Assembly: GCF_000374445.1 (NCBI RefSeq)
Contig: NZ_KB894405.1
Coordinates: 83,805-147,804 of the forward strand
DNA from: Actinokineospora enzanensis DSM 44649
GTDB taxonomy: Bacteria; Actinomycetota; Actinomycetes; Mycobacteriales; Pseudonocardiaceae
DNA length: 64,000 bases
Direction of reading: 5' to 3'
Of this stretch, positions 8,080-16,407 are shown one piece after another (within the stretch, counting starts at the first letter, position 1; each line of letters starts with the position of its first letter). A program made the translations under genes and the position numbers. The notes beneath the pieces were generated by a model that ran no database searches, was not told the DNA's origin, and saw only the letters and a list, made by a program, of their open reading frames with translations.

Positions 8080-10580
8080 CACAGCTCCCCGACGGCGGTG
8101 ATGTAGACCGCCGCCGTCCCGGCCTCGTCGGAGGCGGACAGGTCGATCTCGGCGGTGAAGCCCCAGTCGCGGTCGCCCGCCGGGTCGTCGAAGATCTGGC
8201 GGACCAGCCAGCGTTCGGGTTCCTGCTCGATGATCAGCAGGGCCGGGCCGCGCGCGTCCGGGCCGACGCCGATCTGGCTGTGCATAGCGAAGTACGGCTC
8301 CAGCGCGTCCGCCCACGAGCCCGCGTCCCAGCCGGAGGCGCCGTCCAGCTCGCCCAGTGCGTGGTAGTCGCGGCGGGCCGCCAGTTGCACGCGCTGGAAC
8401 AGGGCGTTGCGCACCAGCACGCGGAACGCGCGCGGGTTGGTCGTGACCGCGGGCGGCAGCTCGTCCACCGGCTCCTCGGTCTCGCCGGTGTCCGGGTTGG
8501 TCAGCTTCTCCCACTCGTCCAACAGGCTGGAGTCGACCTGCCGCACCAGCTCGCCCAGCCACTCGATGAGGTCGGTCAGCTCCTCGGTCTTGGCCTCGTC
8601 CGGCACGGTCTGCCGCACCGCGCGGTACGCGTCGGCCAGGTAGCGCAGCACCAGGCCCTCGGAGCGGGCCAGCGCGTAGAACGACACGTACTCGGTGAAC
8701 GTCATCGCCCGCTCGTACATGTCCCGCACCACGGACTTTGGCGAGAGCTGGTGGTCGCCCACCCACGGGTGCCCGCGCCGGTAGGTCTCGAATGCCGCGC
8801 CCAGCAGCTCCGCCAACGGTTTCGGGTGCGTGACCTGCTCCAGCAGCTCCATCCGCTGGTCGTACTCGATGCCCTCGGACTTCATCGCGGCCACCGCCTC
8901 GCCGCGGGCCTTGTGCGTCTGCGCGGACAGCACCTGGCGCGGGTCGTCCAATGTGGACTCCACAATGGACAGCGCGTCCAGCGCGTAGGACGGCGACTCG
9001 CGGTCCAGCAGGTCCACCGCGGCCAGCGCGAACGGCGACAGCGGCTGGTTGAGCGCGAAGTCGAACTGCAGGTCCACGGTCAGCCGGACCCGCCGCCCCT
9101 GCTCGTCCGGCTCGTCCAGCCGCTCCACCACACCCGCCGCCAGCAGCGCCCGGTAGATGGCGATCGCGCGCCGGATGTGCCTGCGCTGCGCGGGCCGGTC
9201 CTCGTGGTTGTCCTCCAGCAGGTGCCGCATCGCCGCGAACGCGTCGCCGGGACGGCCGATCACGTTCAGCAGCATCGCGTGGCTGACCTGGAAGCTCGAC
9301 GTCAGCGGCTCCGGCTCGGCGTCACGCAGCCGCTCGAACGTCGGCAGCCCCCACGACACCATGCCCTCGGGCGGCTTCTTGCGCACGAACTTGCGCCGCT
9401 TCTTCGGGTCGTCGCCCAGCTTCGCCAGCGACTTCTCGTTCTCGATCACGTGCTCGGGCGCCTGCACCAGCACCGTGCCCAGGGTGTCGAACCCGGCCCG
9501 GCCCGCCCGGCCCGCGATCTGGTGGAACTCGCGTGCCTTGAGGATCCGGGTCCGCTGGCCGTCGTACTTGGACAGCGAGGTGAACACCACCGTCCGGATC
9601 GGCACGTTGATGCCGACGCCCAGGGTGTCCGTGCCGCACACGATCTTCATCAGCCCGGCCTGCGCCAACCGCTCCACCAGCCGCCGGTACTTGGGCAGCA
9701 TGCCCGCGTGGTGCACGCCGATACCGTGCCGCACCAGCCGCGAGAGCGTCTTGCCGAACCCGGACGAGAACCGGAAGTCGCCGATCAGCGCCGCGATCCT
9801 GTCCTTCTCCTCGCGCGTGCACACGTTGATGCTCATCAGCGCCTGCGCCCGCTCCAGCGCCGCCGCCTGCGTGAAGTGCACGACGTACACGGGGGACTGG
9901 TTGGTGCTGAGCAGCTCGTCCAACGCCTCGGTCAGCGGCGTCATACCGAACGAGTACATCAACGGCACCGGCCGCTGCGCCGACGTCACCACCGCGGTGT
10001 CCCGACCGGTGCGGCGGGTCAGGTCGTCCTTGAACCGCGTCACGTCGCCCAACGTCGCCGACATCAGCACGAACTGCGCGCGCGGCAGCTCGATCAGCGG
10101 CACCTGCCACGCCCAGCCCCGGTCCGGCTCCGCGTAGAAGTGGAACTCGTCCATCACGACCTGGCCGACGTCCGCGGCCGCGCCGTCGCGCAGGGCGATG
10201 TTCGCCAGGATCTCCGCGGTGCAGCAGATGATCGGCGCGGTCCCGTTCACGCTGGAGTCGCCGGTCACCATGCCGACGTTCTCCGCGCCGAACATCCCGC
10301 ACAGCGCGAAGAACTTCTCCGACACCAGCGCCTTGATCGGCGCGGTGTAGAAGCTGCGCTCGCCGCGGGCCAGCGCGGTGAAGTGCGCGCCCGCGGCGAC
10401 CAGGCTCTTGCCGGACCCGGTCGGCGTGCTCAGGATGACGTTGGCGCCGGAGACGATCTCCATCAACGCCTCCTCCTGCGCCGGATACAGGGTCAGGCCC
10501 TGATCCGCGGCCCAGGAGGCGAACGCGTCGAACAGCTCGTCGGGGTCGGGAGCGGCAGGCAGCCGTGCGGTCAGTGTCAT
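8079..10580 (-). CDS. Ski2-like DEAD/DEAH-box helicase with DUF3516 C-terminal domain
   Basis: This 833-residue superfamily 2 helicase has Walker A TPTGSGKS (about residue 55), TAPIKALVSEK (Ia), DEFH (motif II, about 145), SATLGD (motif III), VHHAGMLPKYRR (typical of Ski2/Mtr4), CGTDTLGVGINVPIRTV (motif V) and HQIAGRAGRAGFD (motif VI). The C-terminal half (about 430-833) corresponds to DUF3516, found on actinobacterial and cyanobacterial members. The family unwinds RNA or DNA using ATP. An RNA substrate is likely from Ski2 kinship. The ATG at 10580 is unambiguous and the gene is coupled to the downstream NYN gene by a one-base stop/start overlap. Confidence 0.92.
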   Translation of the reverse strand: MTLTARLPAAPDPDELFDAFASWAADQGLTLYPAQEEALMEIVSGANVILSTPTGSGKSLVAAGAHFTALARGERSFYTAPIKALVSEKFFALCGMFGAENVGMVTGDSSVNGTAPIICCTAEILANIALRDGAAADVGQVVMDEFHFYAEPDRGWAWQVPLIELPRAQFVLMSATLGDVTRFKDDLTRRTGRDTAVVTSAQRPVPLMYSFGMTPLTEALDELLSTNQSPVYVVHFTQAAALERAQALMSINVCTREEKDRIAALIGDFRFSSGFGKTLSRLVRHGIGVHHAGMLPKYRRLVERLAQAGLMKIVCGTDTLGVGINVPIRTVVFTSLSKYDGQRTRILKAREFHQIAGRAGRAGFDTLGTVLVQAPEHVIENEKSLAKLGDDPKKRRKFVRKKPPEGMVSWGLPTFERLRDAEPEPLTSSFQVSHAMLLNVIGRPGDAFAAMRHLLEDNHEDRPAQRRHIRRAIAIYRALLAAGVVERLDEPDEQGRRVRLTVDLQFDFALNQPLSPFALAAVDLLDRESPSYALDALSIVESTLDDPRQVLSAQTHKARGEAVAAMKSEGIEYDQRMELLEQVTHPKPLAELLGAAFETYRRGHPWVGDHQLSPKSVVRDMYERAMTFTEYVSFYALARSEGLVLRYLADAYRAVRQTVPDEAKTEELTDLIEWLGELVRQVDSSLLDEWEKLTNPDTGETEEPVDELPPAVTTNPRAFRVLVRNALFQRVQLAARRDYHALGELDGASGWDAGSWADALEPYFAMHSQIGVGPDARGPALLIIEQEPERWLVRQIFDDPAGDRDWGFTAEIDLSASDEAGTAAVYITAVGEL

Positions 10581-10636
10581 GGTGACCTAGATCGTGCCGG
10601 CTGGCCCCGACTGACGGCCGGGTGGGCGGCGACCGT

Positions 10637-11116
10637 TCAGAACCTATGCCCGTAGAGGACGCTGCGTGCGGCGCCGACCACGGAGGCGAACTGCGGCAGG
10701 CCCGCCGGGTGCGCGGGGTCGGGCGCGGTCGCCCAGTACACCGTGGACCGGTCGGTGTGCCCGGTCGGCAGCAGCACCCGGGCGCGCACCGGCTCGACGC
10801 CGGGCGGCAGCGGCCTGCGGTGCTGCTCGTCGGGGACGGCCTGGGTCAGGAAGGTCCACTCGGTGCGCGCGCCCGGCACGGCCAGCACGGGGCCCGCCAG
10901 CATCCGCAGCCGCAGCCACCACTGGACCTCCGCGCCGAGACCCGCGCGCATGCGCAGGCCGCCGACCTGGTCGCCGCCGAGGTCGAGGTAGGCGTTCAAC
11001 GCGTCCCCGTCGACCGGCCAGCCCAGTCCGCCCCGGTAGTCCGACACCTCGAACACCGGCCCGGCGTCCGTCTCCTCGACCAGGAGATGGGGGTCGGACA
11101 ATTCCGCCGCTGTCAT
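10637..11116 (-). CDS. Hypothetical protein, 159 aa
   Basis: No family is recognised. The protein is soluble, without a signal peptide or membrane segments. It begins MTAAELSDPHLLVEE, has the tryptophan-containing stretches GGLGWPVDGDALNAYLDLGG and QVQWWLRLRML-like sequence in its first half, and ends FASVVGAARSVLYGHRF. Strong G/C bias at third positions and a clean ATG support a real gene. It precedes the helicase by 56 bp on the same strand and may share its transcript. A 217-bp upstream gap (11117-11333) separates it from the metallophosphoesterase and shows no clear feature. Confidence 0.65.
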   Translation of the reverse strand: MTAAELSDPHLLVEETDAGPVFEVSDYRGGLGWPVDGDALNAYLDLGGDQVGGLRMRAGLGAEVQWWLRLRMLAGPVLAVPGARTEWTFLTQAVPDEQHRRPLPPGVEPVRARVLLPTGHTDRSTVYWATAPDPAHPAGLPQFASVVGAARSVLYGHRF

Positions 11117-11333
11117 GGCGAGCCACCTTTCACCTTGCCGCGCCCGGAGTGCCCCTTCACGGCCTGATTGCCCGGACGACGGCTGTCGTTCACCAATATG
11201 AGTGAGCGAGCACGGCGAAGCTCATCCCAACCGGGCATAACCCAGGGGTGATAGCGAACACACGTGAGGGGTTGACGCCCAGGTCAGGGCGCGGCGGTCG
11301 CCTGTGTGTCGGCGGATTGTCGGCGTCGACGCG

Positions 11334-12191
11334 TCACACGTGCGCAGGCGCGGGGAGGATCCGGCGCAGTAGGCCGTGCGGGTTGCCGTGCCGACGCCAC
11401 TCACGCGGATAGCCCAGCGACACCTCCTGGAACTTCACCCCGTCGTGATGGGTGACCCGCGGGATGTGCAGGTGGCCGTAGACCATCGCGGCGGTGGGGA
11501 AGCGGGTGTGCCAGTCGGCGGTCAGCTCGGTGCCGCACCACTGCGCGAACTCCGGATAGCGCAGCACCAGGGTGGGTTCGCGCACCAGCGGGTAGTGGTT
11601 CACCAGCACGAACGGGGTGGTCGGGTCCTCGGCGGTGAGCCGGGCCAGCCGCGCCTCGGTGGCCGCGACCCTGGCCCGGCACCAGTCGTCCCGGCTCGGG
11701 TACGGGTCGGGGTGCAGGTAGTACTCGTCGGTGCACACCACGCCGCTGGCGTGCGCGATCTCCAGCGATCGCTCCTTCGTGTCGGCGCCGTCGGGCCGCC
11801 ACGTGTAGTCGTAGCCGAGGAACAGCGGCGCGATCCGCGCCGGGCCGCCCTCGCCCTCCCACAGCGGGTACTCGTCCTCCGGGCTGACCACGCCCAGCTC
11901 CCGGCACAGCGCCACGAACGCCTCGTACCGCGCCACGCCGCGCAGCTGCACCTCGTCGGCCGGGATCGTCCACAGCTCGTGGTTGCCGGGAGTCCAGACG
12001 ACCTTGGCGAACCGGCCTGCCAACAGCTCCAGCACCCATCGCACGTCGGCGACCTGCTCGGCCACGTCCCCGGCCACGATCAGCCAGTCGGTGGGGGAGT
12101 CCGGTCGCAGTCCGCGCACGATCTCGCGGTTCTCCTCATAGGAGATGTGCAGGTCGCTGATCGCCAGGAGGGTGCCCACCGGGTCGATCAT
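11334..12191 (-). CDS. Calcineurin-like metallophosphoesterase
   Basis: This 285-residue protein has all ligand motifs of the family in order: SDLHI (near 12), VAGDVAE (near 40), GNHELW (near 70), LVNHYPL (near 195) and YGHLHIPR (near 240). These bind a di-metal centre and hydrolyse phosphoesters. The substrate is not evident. The sequence is of the type found as a stand-alone hydrolase in actinobacterial genomes, without a nuclease cap domain. The ATG at 12191 lies 43 bp downstream of the RsbW-like gene on the same strand, so co-transcription is possible but a functional link is not implied. Confidence 0.9.
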   Translation of the reverse strand: MIDPVGTLLAISDLHISYEENREIVRGLRPDSPTDWLIVAGDVAEQVADVRWVLELLAGRFAKVVWTPGNHELWTIPADEVQLRGVARYEAFVALCRELGVVSPEDEYPLWEGEGGPARIAPLFLGYDYTWRPDGADTKERSLEIAHASGVVCTDEYYLHPDPYPSRDDWCRARVAATEARLARLTAEDPTTPFVLVNHYPLVREPTLVLRYPEFAQWCGTELTADWHTRFPTAAMVYGHLHIPRVTHHDGVKFQEVSLGYPREWRRHGNPHGLLRRILPAPAHV

Positions 12192-12234
12192 TCCATCCCG
12201 ACCGGGGCGGCGGCAGCCCCGCGCGACCGGCGTC

Positions 12235-12621
12235 TCAGTGTTTCCGCTTGCGGATGACGATGTGCACCGGCGGGCGGACCCCCTCGCCCAGCCCGGTGGC
12301 CACCTCGTCGGCCAGCGTGCGCAGCACGTGCCAGCCGAAGGTGTCGGTCGCGGGCGTGCGCCCGTCGTTCGACCGGGTGGACGCCTCGAACGTCACCCCG
12401 CCGTCGGCGCGGAAGAACCGGCACCGCAGGGTCGCCGCGGGTGCCGCCAGGGTGATCAGCTGCGAGCACACCTCGTCCACCGCCAGCCGCAGGTCGGCGA
12501 TCTCGTCCACGGTGAAGTCCGCGCCCATCGCCACGGTCGCGGCCACCCCGCGCACGATGGGCAGGTTGGCCAGGTCGGCGCGCAGCCGGAGCTCGACGTC
12601 GGGGTGGTCGGGATCCGGCAC
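12235..12621 (-). CDS. RsbW-like ATP-binding anti-sigma factor
   Basis: This 128-residue protein has the GHKL ATPase fold of RsbW/SpoIIAB kinases. ADLRLAVDEVCSQLITL covers the N-box region, although the expected N-box asparagine is replaced (SQL rather than the common TNA). FGWHVLRTLADEVATG forms the G2-like segment, and the C terminus is VHIVIRKRKH. In partner switching such a protein binds a sigma factor and phosphorylates a STAS antagonist. The GTG at 12621 was chosen over an upstream ATG at 12675 because AGGAG lies 7-8 bases before it and the RsbW-like fold starts right after. The STAS gene at 12799 is divergent and is its probable antagonist. No sigma factor gene is nearby. Confidence 0.8.
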   Translation of the reverse strand: MPDPDHPDVELRLRADLANLPIVRGVAATVAMGADFTVDEIADLRLAVDEVCSQLITLAAPAATLRCRFFRADGGVTFEASTRSNDGRTPATDTFGWHVLRTLADEVATGLGEGVRPPVHIVIRKRKH

Positions 12622-12716
12622 GCTCGCTCCTGCTCTCTCGCGCACCCGGCCCTGGTCACGGACCGGGGTCGACACGCGACGGGGGCGGGACGCCTCGATC
12701 GACCGGCACCGAACCT

Positions 12717-12752
12717 ACTAGGCTGGTCCCCGAGGCGGTTGAGCAGCCAGCC
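12717..12752 (+). promoter_or_regulatory. Promoter-like element shared with the rsbR operon
   Basis: ACTAGGCTGG (12717-12726), containing TAGGCT as a plausible -10 hexamer, is followed 10 bases later by GGTTGAGCAGCCAGCC (12737-12752). The same two blocks with one mismatch occur at 26841-26882 upstream of rsbR. GGCTGG and CCAGCC can also pair as a hairpin. Confidence 0.45.
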
Positions 12753-12798
12753 GCCGCACAGCGACCACCGTGTGCGTTCACACCTGCGAAGGGCTGCC

Positions 12799-13155
12799 AT
12801 GAGTACGTCCGACCTGCTGACCGTCGAGTTCGCCGACCACCCCGGCGCGACCCTGCTGCACGTCCGCGGCGAGATCGACATGGGCACCGCGCCGATCCTG
12901 CGTCAACACCTTGAGGACGCCCTGGCGCGGGCGTCCGACAACCCGCTGCTGCTCGACCTCACCGCCGTGGGCTTCCTGGCCTCGGCGGGCCTCGCCCTGC
13001 TGGTCGAGTTCCACACCCGGGCCAGGGACACCGGCCGCGTGCTGCGCGTCCTCGCCGACGGCGGCGCCGTGCTGCGCGCCATCCAGATCAGCTCCCTGGA
13101 CAACGTCCTTGAGGTGCACCCCACCCTCGCCGCCGCCCTGGCCCCGGACAGCTGA
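12799..13155 (+). CDS. STAS domain anti-sigma factor antagonist
   Basis: This 118-residue single-domain STAS protein has LLHVRGEIDMGTAPILRQHLEDAL, then LLLDLTAVGFLASAGLALLVEF. The phospho-acceptor serine of SpoIIAA/RsbV proteins corresponds to S in FLASAGL, where the usual D-S/T-S/T is replaced by A-S-A. The serine is kept, so regulation by phosphorylation by an RsbW-type kinase is possible. The divergent RsbW-like gene at 12621 is the likely partner. The ATG at 12799 has GAAGGG upstream. The gene converges with the NB-ARC gene, leaving 68 bp (13156-13223) with no strong hairpin. Confidence 0.88.
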   Translation: MSTSDLLTVEFADHPGATLLHVRGEIDMGTAPILRQHLEDALARASDNPLLLDLTAVGFLASAGLALLVEFHTRARDTGRVLRVLADGGAVLRAIQISSLDNVLEVHPTLAAALAPDS

Positions 13156-13223
13156 CACCTATTGTGTCGCCGCCGTTCTCGGGCGGGTATCCGGTGTGCG
13201 GAGCCGGGAAGTCAGGGGTGGGG

Positions 13224-15623
13224 TCAGGACAGGCCGCGGGTGATCTGTTCGAGCCGCGCGACCGCCTCGGGGTCGTCGAACCGGGCGAGCAGGCTCGCGG
13301 CCTCCTGCCGGAACCCGGTGGCCTCGGTGTGCTCCTCGGCCGCGGCCAGCGATCGGGCCAGATTGTCCAGCGCCACGGCCAGGAGCCATTCCGAACGTTC
13401 CTCGCGCGCGACCGAGACGGCCTGCCGGTGAAACGGAACGGCATCCGATGCCCGCCCCAACTCGCGGTACGCGTTCCCGGTCCCGTCGAGCGTCGACGCC
13501 AGCCGCTCCGCGATCCCCAGCTCGTCGTGAATGGTCAGCGCCCGCCGATACGATTCGAGCGCGTCCTCCGGTCGGCCCGCCAGGCATTGGATCCGGCCGT
13601 AGTCGAGCAACGCCCACCCCTCGTTTCGCGGCTCATCCAGCTCCCGCGCGATCTGGATGGCCCGCGCCCCGTCCGCCAGCGCCACCTCGACCTCGCCATT
13701 GCCCGCTCGCGCGACGGCCAGCGACGCCAACGCGACGAACTCAAGGTGGCGATTGGCCGCCGCCCGGCCCAGCTCGATGCTCTGGTTCGCGGCGGTTATG
13801 GCGTCGTCGTGGCGCCACATCCCGACGTACGCCCCGGCCAGGTTGAACAACGCCGCCGCCTCGCCCTCGGTGTCGGCCGCGGTGCGTTGCAGGTGCCGCA
13901 GGCGCTCGAACTGCTCGGCGGCCTGGTGGAACCGTCGTTCGTCCAGGAGGGTGACGCCCAGCGAGTTCAGCGTGATCCGCTCACCGTGGTGGTCGCCGAT
14001 CGCCCGGAAGATCGCCAGCGCCTCCTGGTACCGGGCGGTGGACTCGTCCAGGTGTCCGGTGATCCGTTCGATCTCGCCCAGGACACCGAGAAGCTCGCCC
14101 TCGGCCTGCCTGGCGTCGTCCCGGCGGGCGGCGTCGAGCGCGGTGGCCGTCACCACGCGCTGGTTGGCGATCGGCACGCCCTTGCGGCGGAATCCCGGTT
14201 CGGCGGCGAGCACCGACTGCCAGGTCACCTTGTCCAGGCCCGCCTTGTCGGCCGCGCGGATCGCGGCGAACAGGTTCGACCATTCGAGGTCGAACCACTG
14301 TACGGCGGCCGCGCGGTCGTGGAACCGGAGTGCGGTATCCGGGGCGGGCAGCGCTGTCGGGGCGAGCACCCGACCCCAGACGTTCATGGCCGTGCCCGCG
14401 GCGTGGGCGGTGTGCAGGTACCACGCCAGGATCCGGGCCAGGGCCTCGTACTGCTGCTCCAGCGGTTCCTCGTGATGGGCCGCGTCGGTGGCGTAGGCGC
14501 GCAACAGGTCGTGGAACTGATAGCGGTCGGGCCCGGTCTGCTCCAACATGTGCGCACTGACGATGGAGTCGAGCAGGTGTCGAGCATCCGCTACCGGGAC
14601 TCCCGCACCCGCCGCCGCGGCCCGCACCCCGAACTCGGGACCCGGGTGCAGGCCGAGCAGGCGGAACATGCGGGCGGCGTCTGCGGAGAAGGCCCGGTAG
14701 GACCACGCGAACACGGCCTGGACCCCGTCGTGTTCCTCGCCGTTGCCCGCCGACAGCGCATCCCACAGCCCGGACTCGTCACGCAGGTTGCGGATCAGCT
14801 CGGCCAGCGGCATCCACGGGCGGGACGCCGCGCGTTCCGCCGCGATGCGCAGGGCCAACGGTAGACAGGCGCACAATCGGGCGAGTTCGGTGAGATCGCC
14901 CGGAACGTCGCCCGGCCGGTAGTCGGTGGTCAGCGAACGGATCAGCTCGACCGCCTCGTCCTCGGGCAGGATCTCGACGGTCACCCGCTGGGCCCCGTCG
15001 TGGGCCATCAGCCCTTCCAGGCGATCACGACTGGTGGCGATCACCCGGCACGTCGTGCCGCCGGGCAGCAGCGGCCGAACCTGGCTGACGTGCGCGGCGT
15101 TGTCCAGCACGACCAGCACACGACGCCCGGCCAGCAGCGAGCGGTACAGCGCGGCCTTGCCCTCCACGTCGTCGGGAACGCGCGCGGCGGGTACGGCGAG
15201 TGCCCGCAGGAAGCGATCAAGCGCCTGCTCGGCGGTGACCGGCGGCCCCGGGTCATAGCCGCGGAGGTTCACGTAGAGCTGTCCCTCCGGAAAGCGGTCG
15301 GCAACGCGGTGCGCCCACCGCATCGCCAACGCGGTTTTGCCGACCCCGGCCGTACCGACGATCACGGTGAGCCCGGTCGGCTCGACACCGAGCAACACCC
15401 GGTCCAACCGCTCCATCTCGGAACTCCGGTTGACGAATCCCCGCACATCTCCCAGCAATTGCCGCGGCACGTCGGGATCCGCCATGCGAGAACGGTAGAA
15501 ATGCACGCCGCCGGTGACATCCCGGGCTTGAACCACTTCCCCTGCTGTGCCGGAGACCATCGCGCGGCTCCCGTCCTGCGGAACCGGCACCGAATCCTCG
15601 TCGCGTGGCTGAGGCTGTGTCAT
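13224..15623 (-). CDS. NB-ARC/TPR STAND-type ATPase
   Basis: The protein has 799 residues. Residues 15-45 contain SGTAGEVVQARDVTGGVHFY, a short conserved segment that precedes many actinobacterial NB-ARC proteins. The NB-ARC domain follows: FVNRSSEMERLDRVL, Walker A GTAGVGKTALA (about 90), Walker B RRVLVVLDNA (about 165), sensor TCRVIATSRDRL, CLPLALRIAAE (GLPL motif), and the winged-helix FHDLLRAYATDA. From about 540 to 790 there are tandem TPRs (for example YQEALAIFRAIGDHHGE, YRRALTIHDELG). This is the AfsR/STAND layout without an N-terminal SARP DNA-binding domain, so it is a signal-integrating ATPase whose effector is not identifiable. Function is inferred only. Confidence 0.88.
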   Translation of the reverse strand: MTQPQPRDEDSVPVPQDGSRAMVSGTAGEVVQARDVTGGVHFYRSRMADPDVPRQLLGDVRGFVNRSSEMERLDRVLLGVEPTGLTVIVGTAGVGKTALAMRWAHRVADRFPEGQLYVNLRGYDPGPPVTAEQALDRFLRALAVPAARVPDDVEGKAALYRSLLAGRRVLVVLDNAAHVSQVRPLLPGGTTCRVIATSRDRLEGLMAHDGAQRVTVEILPEDEAVELIRSLTTDYRPGDVPGDLTELARLCACLPLALRIAAERAASRPWMPLAELIRNLRDESGLWDALSAGNGEEHDGVQAVFAWSYRAFSADAARMFRLLGLHPGPEFGVRAAAAGAGVPVADARHLLDSIVSAHMLEQTGPDRYQFHDLLRAYATDAAHHEEPLEQQYEALARILAWYLHTAHAAGTAMNVWGRVLAPTALPAPDTALRFHDRAAAVQWFDLEWSNLFAAIRAADKAGLDKVTWQSVLAAEPGFRRKGVPIANQRVVTATALDAARRDDARQAEGELLGVLGEIERITGHLDESTARYQEALAIFRAIGDHHGERITLNSLGVTLLDERRFHQAAEQFERLRHLQRTAADTEGEAAALFNLAGAYVGMWRHDDAITAANQSIELGRAAANRHLEFVALASLAVARAGNGEVEVALADGARAIQIARELDEPRNEGWALLDYGRIQCLAGRPEDALESYRRALTIHDELGIAERLASTLDGTGNAYRELGRASDAVPFHRQAVSVAREERSEWLLAVALDNLARSLAAAEEHTEATGFRQEAASLLARFDDPEAVARLEQITRGLS

Positions 15624-15739
15624 CGCTCATCTCCAGGTGGTGCGGCGAGGCGCTCACCAATGGTACCGGTTCGACTGCGCGGCGCGATGTTTCCCGCTGT
15701 CGAGATCGCGGTCATGGCCGACATCCACCACCGCCGGTG

Positions 15740-16190
15740 GTGTCTGCGTTCGGCTGGCACCCTCGCGTCGTCGAGGACGCCGCCAGCTGGTTCTCGATTG
15801 TCGCGACGCGGATCGGGATCCTCCTCAAGACCGCCCTCTCGATATTCGCGACCGTCCGGGCGTGACTGCCTTTCCGTGTGGTTATGGTGTCGTGCTCCTC
15901 TGGCAGGTCCGAATACAAGCTCGTGCCGAGTGATAAACGTGGATGGGAGAACAGCTCCCACAGGCTTGGCTTGACATGGGCCAGGTTGGTGAATATCTCG
16001 ACACGTGTGTCGGGGTGTTCCAGGCCGAGTTCGGCGAACGTCGCCAGGTCCGGGTGCAATGTCGGCTCGCCGCCGATGAACACGATGGCGGAAACCCGGT
16101 GCCCTGGCGCTGGTGGAAGCCGTGCGGTGCTCGCGATGGTCCGGGCCGGACAGTGGTGAGTGGTCGTCGGTCCGTCCGGCCGCGTCGGGT
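15740..16190 (-). pseudogene. Remnant of a radical SAM protein
   Basis: On the minus strand one frame reads AIVFIGGEPTLHPDLATFAELG, VEIFTNLAHVKPSLWELF, LSLGTSLYSDLPEEHDTITT and GSHARTVANIERAVLRRIPI. This is the middle of a radical SAM core (GGEPTLHPDL is the SAM-binding GGE motif). The N-terminal CxxxCxxC cluster motif is missing, with only ARTIASTARL-like sequence just before the core. After RVATIE the reading frame breaks, and a family-like DDARVPAE stretch appears in another frame. No start codon with a ribosome site is seen. The family relatives are peptide- or metabolite-modifying enzymes. No precursor peptide or partner gene was found nearby, so this is probably decayed DNA. Confidence 0.7.
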
Positions 16191-16333
16191 AGTGGGCCGG
16201 GTGGACGTGGCACGCGTAGATTGATGGCCTGATCGTCGGGGCCGGGACCCGGCGGTGATGGTCGGTTCGCAGGTGGCCCGGACGATCGCCCGTGCTGTGG
16301 CGCGGCGGAGCGGGAAGGGGCCCGACGGTGCGC

Positions 16334-16401
16334 GACGTGACGGGCCGGGCGACATGACGGGCCGGGCGACATGACGGGCCGGGCGACATGACGGGCCGGG
16401 C
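16334..16401 (+). repeat. Four 17-bp tandem repeats forming coupled mini-ORFs upstream of the MEDS gene
   Basis: The unit GACATGACGGGCCGGGC occurs at 16351, 16368 and 16385, with a GTG variant at 16334. In each, an ATG (or GTG) opens a hexa- or heptapeptide frame (MTGRAT) whose TGA overlaps the next ATG as ATGA. The last TGA (16409-16411) overlaps the ATG at 16408 of the MEDS gene. Because 17 is not a multiple of three, every unit moves to the next frame. Confidence 0.85.
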
Positions 16402-16407
16402 GAGGCG

